From positions 1-64,000 of the forward strand of contig NZ_WNKF01000011.1 of assembly GCF_010119225.1 (NCBI RefSeq): a stretch of DNA of 64,000 bases, in the 5' to 3' direction. Each line of letters starts with the position of its first letter. Positions within the stretch are counted from its first letter, which is position 1. A program made the position numbers and the translations under genes. The notes beneath the pieces are model-generated. The model saw only the letters and a program-made list of their open reading frames with translations. It ran no database searches and was not told the origin of the DNA. The stretch comes from Cyclobacterium roseum (GTDB taxonomy: Bacteria; Bacteroidota; Bacteroidia; Cytophagales; Cyclobacteriaceae). Shown here piece after piece: positions 54,743 to 64,000 of the stretch.

Positions 54743-57679
54743 ATGGGAAATTTAATGGTACAGAATATGCCTGCCTCGCATATATTTTTTAAAAGAAGCG
54801 GCCTCATTCCGGCACTCATGCTTTTGTTTATGCTTCAGGCAACTACAGCCGTTTTTGCTCAGGTAGTGACGGTCACGGAAAATGAAAATTTTATTCCAAT
54901 GGAACGGGTCACCTACCTCATAGAAGGGCAGGAGCTTATTCAAACGGAACCTGAGGGAAACCAGAACCCCAGTCCGGAAAATGTGCCGGTGATCGTCAGT
55001 GGAATCCAAATAGAAGGGGGCAATACAATTTATGCCACCACCCGAAATCCTTCTGTCGCTAACCCCAATCCAGCTATCGGGAGCAATGAAATCCGACCGG
55101 ATGCCATACAGATCGTCCGATCGGACAATAGCATTATTTCACACAGAGACCAGGAATTTTTTAGCAACCTGGAAGCGGTCGTTTCAACACCTGACATCCG
55201 CTCCTATTGGGATATTAATGCACAGCCTTCCATTCCCAGAGGGGAACCTTTTGTTGACCTGATTTACTCCGATCCGGTAGTTACATCCGGGTTCCTGCTA
55301 TACACCGAACGGGATGGGAATTCGCCGACCGATTTTATTGCTCTGGGTAGGAATGGAGAACCGATTGAAGGAGCAAATACCATCGAAGTCAGAGGCTACC
55401 AATGGAAGACAGGTATCCATCATGTGAGCAATGTGCCGGAGCAATCGCAGGAAATGGTGCTGTTCTCGCCTTCCCTTTTTGAATCGGACCAGCCGATATT
55501 TGGTATTCGAATCATTGCAGTAAATGAACCTGACGGCAAATTGATTTTCTTCGTAAACGCTATTTCCGCTACCCCTGACCTGGCCGAGCGCGTAAACAGT
55601 GAACTTGGCGGAGAAGCCGTGCTGAATATTTTTGACAATGACGAACTAAATGGAGCAGCTCTTAATCCTATAGATGTCCAATTAACGATTCTGGAGGATT
55701 TTCCGGTAGGCACAGCAGTGTTAAATCCCGACGGATCGGTGGATGTACCTCCCAATACCCCTCCGGGGGTTTATACGCTGACCTATGAAATTTCTGCGGG
55801 ACAGGATTCCGATCAGGCAGAGGTCAGGATTGAAGTAATTGAATACAAGCCGGAGGCTTTTGATGATTCCGTGGAAGTACCGGATAGTTTTGCCAGGGAT
55901 AGTGTTCTAAATGTGCTGGGTAACGACATGTTGAACGGCTTACCCGCCCTCATTGAAAATGTCAACCTAAGTGAAATAAGTAATGATTCAGGCAGTTTTA
56001 TCAGCCTTACAGCTGATGGATCTATTGATATTGCGGAGGGAATTTCCGCAGGAGATTACCTCCTGGTTTACCAGATTTGTGATGCAGCAGATCCGGGTAA
56101 ATGCGATCAGGCAACCGTGGCGGTTACCGTGGCACCAACCCTGCTGACGGCGGTAGATGATGAGTACGGTAATGTAAATCTAAACCGTGGGGGACTGATC
56201 GGAAACGTACTGGATAATGACCTCCTGAATGGGGAAGCGGTGCCTGAGGATCGGGTAAGTGTCTCCTTGCTGGATGCAGACGGCTTGTCCGGAGTGACCC
56301 TTTCGCCTACCGGGGAATTAGAACTTCCTGTTGGTCTTCCCAATGGTGATTATGAATTGCAGTATGAAATGCAGGAAGACATCAACCCCGGAAACCGGGA
56401 TCAGGCGTTTATCCGGTTTTCGTTACTGGATATCCAATTGGAGGCAAATGATGATGAATATACCACCAATCAAAACCAGGAAATCAGCTTAGATGTACTG
56501 GCAAATGATTTTATTAATACCGGAGAGCTGCAGGTGGAAACACTGGAAATTATCGACGCACCGGTAAACGGGACCTTACAGCCTAACGGAGATGGAACGT
56601 TTACCTACACGCCAACGGCTAATTTTTCCGGAAGCGATAGCTTCACGTATGAAATATGCGAAAATACGGACAGGCAATTTTGTGATCAGGCTCTGGTAAG
56701 CATTACCGTCAGACCGATATCGCTGGAGGTATCCAAAACGCCTAATCTGACAGATTTACCCATAGGAGGAATGGCCATTTATACCATTACACTTACCAAT
56801 AATTCGGAATTTGACCTGGAAAATGTGTTGGTGGAAGAAGTCCTACCGGATGGGTTGATGCTGCTTTCCTCCGATCCGGAGCCGACGGAAGGAAGCGAGT
56901 GGCTTATTGAAACAATACCTGCTGGCACTGAAGTCCGGATAGTGATCGAAGCGATGGGCGTTGGGCTTGGCCAGCAGGTAAATATTGCGAACATTAGTAT
57001 GGGGGATTACACTGATTTGGTGCAGGCGGTGCCGGTCACGGTATTGGCCAGACCCGTTGATATCCACATAGAAAAGACCTCTTTCGGTATTGATTTGTAT
57101 GAAGGAAACGAGTTTGAATACGAGATTCGGGTAAGTAATAACGGTACCGGTCCGGGAGAAAATATATTCCTTGAGGATCAATTGCCAACCGGCTTGGTTT
57201 ACCTGGGTTTTTCCGGTGATGCGGAAGTGAATGTATCTGGTAGCACGGTAAGCTGGACTATTCCAAGCCTTGCGGCGGGAGAGGAGCAGGTTTTCAGGAT
57301 TCGGGTTCAGGCGACTCAAACCGGCACCATCACGAATACCATCCGGGTACAGCTTCCTGAAGATCAGGAAAACATTTCTCCGGTTCAGGAGGATAGCGAC
57401 ACCAATCAGGTCAATCCGTTCTTTATTCCAAATGTGATCACACCGGGGAATCCGGATGGTAAAAACGACCGGTTTGAAATCCGAGGAGTCGAGCGCTTTG
57501 CCCAAAGCTCCCTGACCGTATTGAATAGAAATGGCGACCATGTATTTGCTTCAGAAGATTACCAAAACGATTGGGCTGCAGCCGGGCTTAATGCCGGGTC
57601 CTATTTTTATGTATTGGTGATTACCGATAGTCAGGGGGAAAGCCAAACCTACAAAGGTTGGGTTCAGGTAGTGAAATAG
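54743..57679 (+). CDS. T9SS type B-sorted surface protein with Ig-like and DUF11 repeats
   Basis: The 978-aa protein has a signal peptide of ~40 residues (ending TTAVFAQ). A ~240-residue N-terminal domain is followed by three or four ~100-residue Ig-like repeats, each with the 'V(L)xND(x)LNG' linker (residues ~285-690). Two DUF11-type repeats come next (KTPNLTDLPIGGMAIYTITL, then EKTSFGIDLYEGNEFEYEI). The CHU_C sorting domain ends the protein (FFIPNVITPGNPDGKNDRFEI near residue 893, YFYVLVITDSQGESQTYKGW). It should be exported by the type IX system and anchored or released at the surface, possibly as an adhesin or gliding partner. It heads a cluster with PorP/SprF and OmpA-like genes. Confidence 0.9.
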   Translation: MGNLMVQNMPASHIFFKRSGLIPALMLLFMLQATTAVFAQVVTVTENENFIPMERVTYLIEGQELIQTEPEGNQNPSPENVPVIVSGIQIEGGNTIYATTRNPSVANPNPAIGSNEIRPDAIQIVRSDNSIISHRDQEFFSNLEAVVSTPDIRSYWDINAQPSIPRGEPFVDLIYSDPVVTSGFLLYTERDGNSPTDFIALGRNGEPIEGANTIEVRGYQWKTGIHHVSNVPEQSQEMVLFSPSLFESDQPIFGIRIIAVNEPDGKLIFFVNAISATPDLAERVNSELGGEAVLNIFDNDELNGAALNPIDVQLTILEDFPVGTAVLNPDGSVDVPPNTPPGVYTLTYEISAGQDSDQAEVRIEVIEYKPEAFDDSVEVPDSFARDSVLNVLGNDMLNGLPALIENVNLSEISNDSGSFISLTADGSIDIAEGISAGDYLLVYQICDAADPGKCDQATVAVTVAPTLLTAVDDEYGNVNLNRGGLIGNVLDNDLLNGEAVPEDRVSVSLLDADGLSGVTLSPTGELELPVGLPNGDYELQYEMQEDINPGNRDQAFIRFSLLDIQLEANDDEYTTNQNQEISLDVLANDFINTGELQVETLEIIDAPVNGTLQPNGDGTFTYTPTANFSGSDSFTYEICENTDRQFCDQALVSITVRPISLEVSKTPNLTDLPIGGMAIYTITLTNNSEFDLENVLVEEVLPDGLMLLSSDPEPTEGSEWLIETIPAGTEVRIVIEAMGVGLGQQVNIANISMGDYTDLVQAVPVTVLARPVDIHIEKTSFGIDLYEGNEFEYEIRVSNNGTGPGENIFLEDQLPTGLVYLGFSGDAEVNVSGSTVSWTIPSLAAGEEQVFRIRVQATQTGTITNTIRVQLPEDQENISPVQEDSDTNQVNPFFIPNVITPGNPDGKNDRFEIRGVERFAQSSLTVLNRNGDHVFASEDYQNDWAAAGLNAGSYFYVLVITDSQGESQTYKGWVQVVK

Positions 57680-57716
57680 ACAAGTTGTGAACAAGGGAGG
57701 GTTTAAATTTAATTCG

Positions 57717-58691
57717 ATGAAAAATATTTTTAGCGTTTATGGGTACCTGGCATTGTTGCTGATCTTGACTGTTGGCCAGGCAAACGGGCAGCAGCTGCCC
57801 CAATTCAGTCAGTACATGTTTAACGGCCTGCATGTCAATCCAGCTTATGCAGGGTACAAGGGGGAGCATTATATTCAATCCTCCTACCGGAACCAGTGGG
57901 CTGATTTGCCGGGAGCACCTACCACTTTCACGGTGACAGCGGACCTGAGTGCCAACGAGGGGCTGATGGGGTTTGGAGCGAGTATTTTATCCGACCAACT
58001 CGGACCGGCAAAGACCAATGCGGCTTTGTTGACCTATGCCTACCGGATTCAGACCGGAGAGGCCTCTTTCTTAGGATTTGGTATCAGCGGAGGCGTTTCT
58101 GAATATGCCATTGATGGCTCCCTCTTCGACCCGAACGATTTTGACGATTCGGAGATACCGGAGGGTAGAATCAATGTGTTCACTCCGAACCTAAATGCGG
58201 GTATCTTTTACCATAATCCCGGATTTTATGCGGGCTTTAGTGCCTACAACCTGATCGGTAAAAACGTCCTGGAAAACGAAGCAGTTGCCTTGGCCTACCA
58301 TAACGTGCACTATTACCTGACGGCCGGAGGCCTTGTTCCGCTTTCTACTGAGGTACAATTCAAACCCTCCTTTCTGGTCCGGCATGGGGGAAGTGGACCT
58401 ACTAACATGGATTTAAACGGCATGTTTTTATTTATGGACGGAATTTGGGCAGGAGCCTCCTACCGAACCAATGTAAAATTGGGTCAGGGTGAGTTGCCCA
58501 CCGGATTGTCTGCCCGAAACGCCGTGGCCCTGATATTGGAATTGTTTGCCACTGAAAATTTGAGAGTAGGTTATGCGTACGATATACAAACGAATGCTCT
58601 CAGTGGGTTACGAAATAACTCGCATGAATTTTCAGTCGGGTACTATATTTCCCCAAGAAAAGTGACAATGAACAACCCAAGATGGTTTTAA
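57717..58691 (+). CDS. PorP/SprF-family T9SS outer-membrane protein
   Basis: The ~324-aa protein has a signal peptide ending GQANGQ. The start of the mature part, LPQFSQYMFNGLHVNPAYAGYKG, is the PorP/SprF hallmark. The rest is a beta-barrel with VGYAYDIQTNAL and EFSVGYYISPRK towards the end. Such proteins are needed to anchor or export particular CHU-domain proteins, and one member usually sits next to its substrate, here the 978-aa protein. The ATG at 57717 begins the signal peptide; a GTG at 57687 is in frame. Confidence 0.9.
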   Translation: MKNIFSVYGYLALLLILTVGQANGQQLPQFSQYMFNGLHVNPAYAGYKGEHYIQSSYRNQWADLPGAPTTFTVTADLSANEGLMGFGASILSDQLGPAKTNAALLTYAYRIQTGEASFLGFGISGGVSEYAIDGSLFDPNDFDDSEIPEGRINVFTPNLNAGIFYHNPGFYAGFSAYNLIGKNVLENEAVALAYHNVHYYLTAGGLVPLSTEVQFKPSFLVRHGGSGPTNMDLNGMFLFMDGIWAGASYRTNVKLGQGELPTGLSARNAVALILELFATENLRVGYAYDIQTNALSGLRNNSHEFSVGYYISPRKVTMNNPRWF

Positions 58692-58693
58692 AT

Positions 58694-61069
58694 ATGAAAA
58701 AGATTTTTACCTATCTAATACCCGCTATTTTCCTTGGAATGCTAGGCCTGCACGTTCAGGCCCAGCAGGGACTTTTGAGATATGCTGACAAAAAGGCTGC
58801 GGAAGAAAATTATTTTGAGGCTGGACAGGGCTATGTCGATGCCTATTCAAAAGCTCCCTCCTTTCAGGCGGCAAAGGGTGCCGCAAGGGCCTATGGCAAT
58901 TTGAGAGATTACCAAAAAGCCTATGACTGGTGGAAAAACACCGTGGCCTTTCAGGAGGCAGGACAGGAAGAATTGTTGGCATATATTGCGGCTGCAAATC
59001 AGGCTGGCCAGCAAGAAGTGGTCTTTGCAGCGCTGGATACAATGGAAACCCGAGAACACGAAGCCATCGCTAACCTGCACCTGGATTCCCTGCAACACTG
59101 GTATGCTGTCGGGGGAAATACCGGCGTGAAAAAGTTGGAGGGGATCAATAGTTCAAATACTGAATTTGGATGGGTAAAAGGTGCTCAGGGAAGGGCCTAT
59201 TTCTCTTCGGATAGAGGGGAAGCAGGAAATCGTGGTAGAAACAGCGTTCGTATTGATAAAAGCTATAAATATTATACCCAATCTTCAGACTGGACCGGTA
59301 GAAATTTTTTGAATATCTATTCCGTGGATGAGGAAGGTAAGATAAGTCTCTTTGATCCCCCGTTGCCGGATGTTTTCCATGCGACCGATCCTTTTCCGCT
59401 TCAGGAGCAGGAGGTGCTTTTTTACGCCGTGACCCGGGATATACGCCGTCCGCAGAATTACGAAGTACAATCCGAAATCTATTTCAGCCGGCTCGATGAG
59501 GCTGGAAACCCCCTTGATTTTGTAGGCTTGTCGGTGAATTCTCCGCTGGAGTATGGTCTAAAGAGTCCTTTTGTAGACGAGGCGCAAAACCGCCTGTATT
59601 TTTCTTCCAATATGCCGGGAGGCCAGGGAGGTTACGATCTGTATTATATGGATTACAATGCGGATTTTGAATTCCAGACTCCGGTAAATTTGGGCCCTTT
59701 GATCAACGGCCCTGGAAACGAAATCGATCCTTATATACAGGATGGGAAGCTGTATTTCGCATCCGACGGACACGTGGGAATGGGTGGTCTGGATCTTTTT
59801 GTTTCGGATTTCAAGGGAGATGAATTTTTGGGAGTAAAAAACCTGGGTTTGCCATTCAATTCTCCCCAGGATGACTTTGGTTTTTTCGAGACCAATGATG
59901 ATAAAGTACTGATTTCCTCCAATCGTCTCCAGAGCACCGGTTGGGATGATATATTTGAGCTGGAAACGTTGGAATTGGATTTTCTGGCCAGGGTGTTGGC
60001 TTGTGATGGCACAGCCGTAGCAGGCCCTATGGAAGTGAAGTTGGCTGAAGGGGAGGATAAAACCAATGTACCTGTGGAGAAGCAGGGGGAAGGATTGTTT
60101 CAGGCAAAAATCAGTCCTGAGGAAGATCAGCAGATCCAAATTTCAAAGGCCGGTTATTTTGCCGTTCAGGATAAGACGATTACGAGCAAAGGATTGGAGA
60201 GCGGAACCTTGGAGAAAACCTACCAACTGATCAAAATTCCTTACCAAACAGCCGTACATGTAGATTTGGTTTACTATAATCTGGATGAATCCGCCATTAG
60301 AAAAGATGCTGAAAGTGCTTTGGACCGGGTAGGGGAATTGTTACGTTCCTATTCATTCCTGAATATTGTGGTTCGTTCCCATACGGATGAGCGAGCCAGC
60401 GACGAATACAACGAGAAGTTGAGTGAAAAACGAGCCGATGCGGTGCGGGAGTACCTGGGAAACTATGGAATTGCCGGTTCCAGGATAGAGGCAGAGTGGC
60501 TTGGGGAAACGGAATTGACGGAGGATTGCGGAGAGGGAGTTCCTTGCGCAGAGGATCGTCATCAGCTCAATCGAAGGACAGAGTTATTGTTATTGGCCTT
60601 TCCGGAAGTGGGTAAATCCTATCAGGTGCCGCTGGAGTTGCAGGAAGTGGATTTATGTGATGTCAGCAATATGCAACTGCCTACCGAATTGCCCACCATT
60701 TATTTTGGATTTGATGAGGCGGGCCTTTCGCTGGCAGACAAGATGGCCTTGGAAAGGGTAGCGCTGATGTTACGAAACATGGTACAGCGTCGTCTAGCCA
60801 TCACTGGGCATACCGATTCCAGAGGCTCGGCATCCTATAACGAGGAGTTGTCCAAAAGGAGGGCACTGGTAGTCAAAAATTACCTGGAAGGGAAAGGAAT
60901 TGCTTCCGACAGGTTGGTGTATGAGTTTTTCGGAAAGACCAAACCCGTGAACGACTGTGATGAGGTTCCTTGCACCGAAGAGATGCACCGGCAAAACCGA
61001 AGGACGGAACTGCAGGTTCCCAGTAGCAGCCTCCCCAATTTGAAAAAAAGTTGGTCCATCGAGAAATAG
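58694..61069 (+). CDS. OmpA-family protein with WD40-like repeats and two OmpA domains
   Basis: The ~791-aa envelope protein has a signal peptide (HVQAQ end), an N-terminal TPR-like region, and a middle of PD40/WD40-like strands (GRAYFSSDRGEAG and LYFSSNMPGGQGGYDLYYMD). Two OmpA peptidoglycan-binding domains follow in tandem: VVRSHTDERASDEYNEKLSEKRA near residue 560, and AITGHTDSRGSASYNEELSKRRA near residue 697. A single OmpA domain is usual in T9SS accessory proteins (PorE-like), so the duplication is unusual. Its neighbour is a PorP/SprF gene, with which it overlaps or nearly overlaps. A strong terminator follows. Confidence 0.85.
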   Translation: MKKIFTYLIPAIFLGMLGLHVQAQQGLLRYADKKAAEENYFEAGQGYVDAYSKAPSFQAAKGAARAYGNLRDYQKAYDWWKNTVAFQEAGQEELLAYIAAANQAGQQEVVFAALDTMETREHEAIANLHLDSLQHWYAVGGNTGVKKLEGINSSNTEFGWVKGAQGRAYFSSDRGEAGNRGRNSVRIDKSYKYYTQSSDWTGRNFLNIYSVDEEGKISLFDPPLPDVFHATDPFPLQEQEVLFYAVTRDIRRPQNYEVQSEIYFSRLDEAGNPLDFVGLSVNSPLEYGLKSPFVDEAQNRLYFSSNMPGGQGGYDLYYMDYNADFEFQTPVNLGPLINGPGNEIDPYIQDGKLYFASDGHVGMGGLDLFVSDFKGDEFLGVKNLGLPFNSPQDDFGFFETNDDKVLISSNRLQSTGWDDIFELETLELDFLARVLACDGTAVAGPMEVKLAEGEDKTNVPVEKQGEGLFQAKISPEEDQQIQISKAGYFAVQDKTITSKGLESGTLEKTYQLIKIPYQTAVHVDLVYYNLDESAIRKDAESALDRVGELLRSYSFLNIVVRSHTDERASDEYNEKLSEKRADAVREYLGNYGIAGSRIEAEWLGETELTEDCGEGVPCAEDRHQLNRRTELLLLAFPEVGKSYQVPLELQEVDLCDVSNMQLPTELPTIYFGFDEAGLSLADKMALERVALMLRNMVQRRLAITGHTDSRGSASYNEELSKRRALVVKNYLEGKGIASDRLVYEFFGKTKPVNDCDEVPCTEEMHRQNRRTELQVPSSSLPNLKKSWSIEK

Positions 61070-61088
61070 CATAGTATCTATTGAAATA

Positions 61089-61119
61089 AAAAAAAGGAGC
61101 TGATTCAGCTCCTTTTTTT
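61089..61119 (+). terminator. Terminator after the double-OmpA gene
   Basis: GGAGCT and AGCTCC form a hairpin around GATTC, with A's before and seven T's after. It closes the T9SS-linked unit. Confidence 0.85.
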
Positions 61120-61129
61120 GTTTCTCGGA

Positions 61130-62094
61130 TTATTGGTTGGGGATTTTTCCAATTACCCATCGAAAACTTTTAATGTATCGGCTGGGAATGCATTGTTTTT
61201 TTCGCTTTCCAATCAGTTTACAACTACTCATTTTTAAGTCGGTTTTCAAATATTTCGGCCCTTCCCGATACCTGGGACAAGATCAGGCCTAATACCTCAT
61301 TCAGGATTCTTCAAAGTGAAATAACGCATATTATTTGGAATACCATTTTAGCCATTGGCCGATAGAAAACTGTCTTAAACGCTCAAAATATTTGAATAGC
61401 TTAATTTTAACTTTGATAAGTAAAAAAACCTGATCGACAAAAATTAAACTTTTAAAAATCGGAATAAAATAATATGAAATAAATTTTAACAGAATATAAA
61501 TCCGTAATTAAGCAAAATAAGGAAAATATACTAAATGTGATTTATATAGTTTAAAAAATAACCTGTTAGTAACAAAAATACATAAATATTAGAAAACTAG
61601 GTCTATAATAAAACCTAATAACAGTATAAAAACGATAAAAATGTAATTGTAGGGTAAAAAAACACCTTTAATATCAAAAATATGAAAATAATATAATTAG
61701 GAAATTAATAAAATATAACATTTTTTAATTGTATTAATAGCATATTTATAATTTAAAAAAATAATAAAAGCAATAAAATATTTAAATTAAAGTTTAGTAT
61801 AGAAAAATCATTGATATCTTAGTTTAAAAAAATAATAGATGGTTTATTTTTTTGTTTTCCTTCTTGCCTATATATTTGATCAAGAAGGGTTTAGCAGCTG
61901 CCCAAATCTAAAGATTTAATTAGATCCAGACATTACAATCCTACTGTTTTTGTTATCTGATTAACTCACCTTCCTTCTAGCCCAATTTAACCTTACCCGG
62001 AATAATCGTTCAAACCTGAACTCAAGATTGCCTATACTAAATCCGGACTAATCCGGAAAATGCAATTTTATTAAACACTAACCACTAACAAATT
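61130..62094. other. Long AT-rich leader region before the third susC-like gene
   Basis: About 965 bases contain no coding frame of note. The stretch 61400-61860 is extremely AT-rich, with runs of A and T and stops in all frames. The last ~230 bases are more mixed and probably hold the promoter of the SusC gene. The GCAGGATAGT motif seen before the other two SusC genes is absent. Confidence 0.6.
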
Positions 62095-64000
62095 ATGAAA
62101 AATTTTACTCACGGAAGGAAACATTCTTCCGTTGGAATTAGACCATTGGGGATGGCTATTCTAATTCTAATTGGATGTTTCGTTTTTAATTCACTCCACG
62201 CGCAGGAGAAGACTGTGACTGGAAAAGTAATTGACGAAAATGGAGAGTCGATTCCCGGGGCCAGTGTACTGGTAAAGGGAACGACGAAAGGTGTAGCAAC
62301 GGATATTAACGGTGAGTTCACCTTGAATTTATCGGAGTCGGAAAATGAATTGGAAGTTTCCTTTATCGGCTACAATCAAAAGGAAGTTAAGGTTAACAAC
62401 CAAAGCAACATTACCATTTCACTCAGCTCTGAAGAGACCGCTTTGTCCGAAGTGGTGGTAACCGCATTGGGAGTAAAGCGGGATGAACGGGCCTTGGGAT
62501 ATACCGTGCAGCAAGTTGATACACAGGGGCTGGATGAGGCCAAAGAGACCAATATTGTTAACTCACTTACCGGAAAAATCGCTGGAGTTCAAATATCAAA
62601 TTCCTCGGGAAACATAGGAGGTTCCTCTCGTATTACGATTAGGGGAATTAATTCAATCTCCGGCAATAACCAGCCATTATTTGTAGTGGATGGGACCCCT
62701 ATAGATAATTCCAACTACAATTCTGACGATCAAGTATCTGGAAATGGTGGTAGGGATTATGGCAATGCGGCTCAGGATATTAATCCAGATGACATTGAGT
62801 CAATTTCTGTACTTAAAGGTCCAAGTGCCTCAGCCCTGTATGGATCCAGAGCCTCCAACGGTGTCATTTTGATTACGACCAAAAGCGGTGAGGCAAGGAA
62901 AGGAATCGGTGTAAGCATCAATTCATCCACCATGTTTAGCAATGTGTTTTTACTACCAGAAATGCAAAATGAGTACGGGGGTGGTTTTGCGCTTACATTT
63001 GATGAAGCCGTGGACCCGCTAGATGGACAAACGTATAAGGTGGTCAATACCAACGCAAATAACAGTTGGGGGCCAAGATTTGATGGTACCTTGGTACGGC
63101 ACTGGGACAGCATGTACCCAGGAGAACCCAACTATGGTGAAGTTCGTCCATGGGTGGCTACACCCAATAATATTAAAGATTTCTTTGAGACCGGAGTCAC
63201 TTTATCCAATAATGTGTCTATTAGTGGAGGCAATGACAAAAGCTCTTTTAGGCTATCCTATACCAATTTGGACCAGACGGGGACCATGCCCAATAGTTCT
63301 CTCAATAGGAATACCATTGCTGTAAGCGCGAATAGCCAGCTTTCTGATAAGTTTTCAGCCGGGGCGAAAGTCAATTACATTCGAACAGAGGCGTTAGGAC
63401 GACCTGCCACAGGAGATTGGTCTCCCGAGAGACCTGTGAATGTATTAACCTACTGGTACGCCTGGACACAGCGACAGATTGATCCGGCCAGACTGCGAAA
63501 CTATAAATCAGACAGGTATTACCATATGACCTGGAATACCCAAGGTTTGGGACGCCATTTGGAACAGAGTTATAACAATAATCCCTACTTTACCCTTTAT
63601 GAAAGCTACAATAATGACTTGAAGGACAGGGTGTTTGGGAATATAAATATCTCCTATCAGATCCTGCCGGAGCTATCTTTGACGCTTTTTGCCAGAACGG
63701 ATTTCTACACGGACTCAAGAGAAGACAGGGCATCGATTGGAGGGTATCTTCAAAATGCTTATGAAAAAGATCTTTATCATTTTCGGGAGGATAACTTTGA
63801 ACTACTTGGTCAGTATAATGGTGACCTTGGCGACGATTTTAGTTTGGGGGTTACCTTTGGTGGAAATATTAGGAAAAACACCTTCAAAAATAACTATACA
63901 AGAACCCAAGGGGGCTTGAGCGTGCCTAATTTTTACAATCTGGTGGCATCCCTTCAGCGCCCGGAGATTAGAGACTTTACATCTGAGCGAGAGGTTCAGA
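62095..64000 (+). CDS. SusC/RagA-family TonB-dependent transporter (third, cut by the window edge)
   Basis: The reading frame begins with an ATG at 62095 and stays open to the window end (635 codons seen). A signal peptide ends at NSLHAQ, followed by the carboxypeptidase-like domain (VTGKVIDENGESIPGASVLV) and plug (LFVVDGTPIDNSNYN, then LKGPSASALYGSRASNGVI). Barrel strands follow. VVVTALGVKRDERALGYTVQ in the plug marks a different SusC subgroup from the other two. Its SusD partner should lie beyond the window. Confidence 0.93.
   Translation, partial: MKNFTHGRKHSSVGIRPLGMAILILIGCFVFNSLHAQEKTVTGKVIDENGESIPGASVLVKGTTKGVATDINGEFTLNLSESENELEVSFIGYNQKEVKVNNQSNITISLSSEETALSEVVVTALGVKRDERALGYTVQQVDTQGLDEAKETNIVNSLTGKIAGVQISNSSGNIGGSSRITIRGINSISGNNQPLFVVDGTPIDNSNYNSDDQVSGNGGRDYGNAAQDINPDDIESISVLKGPSASALYGSRASNGVILITTKSGEARKGIGVSINSSTMFSNVFLLPEMQNEYGGGFALTFDEAVDPLDGQTYKVVNTNANNSWGPRFDGTLVRHWDSMYPGEPNYGEVRPWVATPNNIKDFFETGVTLSNNVSISGGNDKSSFRLSYTNLDQTGTMPNSSLNRNTIAVSANSQLSDKFSAGAKVNYIRTEALGRPATGDWSPERPVNVLTYWYAWTQRQIDPARLRNYKSDRYYHMTWNTQGLGRHLEQSYNNNPYFTLYESYNNDLKDRVFGNINISYQILPELSLTLFARTDFYTDSREDRASIGGYLQNAYEKDLYHFREDNFELLGQYNGDLGDDFSLGVTFGGNIRKNTFKNNYTRTQGGLSVPNFYNLVASLQRPEIRDFTSEREVQ

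Overview
The window reads as chromosomal DNA of a Bacteroidota bacterium, most likely of the Cytophagales (Cyclobacteriaceae-like). The evidence is two complete SusC/SusD pairs plus a third SusC, type IX secretion (T9SS) components, a protein with a CHU-type T9SS sorting domain, a LruC-domain protein, BshC for bacillithiol, a tailed ribosomal protein S16, and several promoters of the TAnnTTTG kind used by this phylum. The genus cannot be fixed from the sequence alone.

0-12.4 kb: a tandem array of 87-bp units, a PLP-dependent deaminase, an RluA-family pseudouridine synthase, then a striking tRNA-Leu-like RNA with a ~73-nt variable region and its own terminator. A 1450-aa AsmA-like protein, pheS, an FkbM methyltransferase and a family 2 glycosyltransferase follow. 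The next stretch is a scar: two REP-like multi-hairpin elements in inverted orientation, a palindrome, a truncated RhuM remnant and a collagen-like lipoprotein.

12.3-15.1 kb: tRNA-Arg(CCT) with a broken partial copy beside it, then the classic rpsP-rimM-trmD-rplS operon.

15.3-33.6 kb: a carbohydrate-uptake and catabolism region. Two SusCD pairs, whose leaders share a GCAGGATAGT motif, are followed by a secreted propeller/HEAT/cytochrome c dehydrogenase, a DUF1080 lipoprotein (3-keto-disaccharide hydrolase family), a DUF4432 aldose-epimerase-like protein, a cupin isomerase-like protein, a TIM-barrel sugar isomerase and a Gfo/Idh/MocA oxidoreductase. Together they suggest glycoside breakdown through keto-sugar intermediates, without classical glycoside hydrolases.

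33.6-40.4 kb: a complete six-gene ebo cluster (eboA-F), read as one transcription unit after a strong terminator. It encodes a TatD-like hydrolase, a UbiA-like prenyltransferase, a sugar-phosphate cyclase, a TIM-barrel protein and an alkaline-phosphatase-fold protein. Such clusters are linked to making or moving a small metabolite whose identity is generally unknown.

40.4-52 kb: mostly housekeeping genes: a TMEM220-like membrane protein, an adenosine-kinase-like PfkB kinase, mnmD, ispF, an M16 peptidase, a CopZ-like/CopA copper export pair, bshC overlapping 5-formyl-THF cyclo-ligase, and a PQQ-type sugar dehydrogenase. 52.4-61.1 kb: a cell-surface/T9SS locus made of a small lipoprotein, a LruC-domain protein, a 978-aa repeat protein with CHU sorting domain, a PorP/SprF protein and a double-OmpA protein. 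After ~1 kb of AT-rich DNA, a third SusC runs off the right edge.
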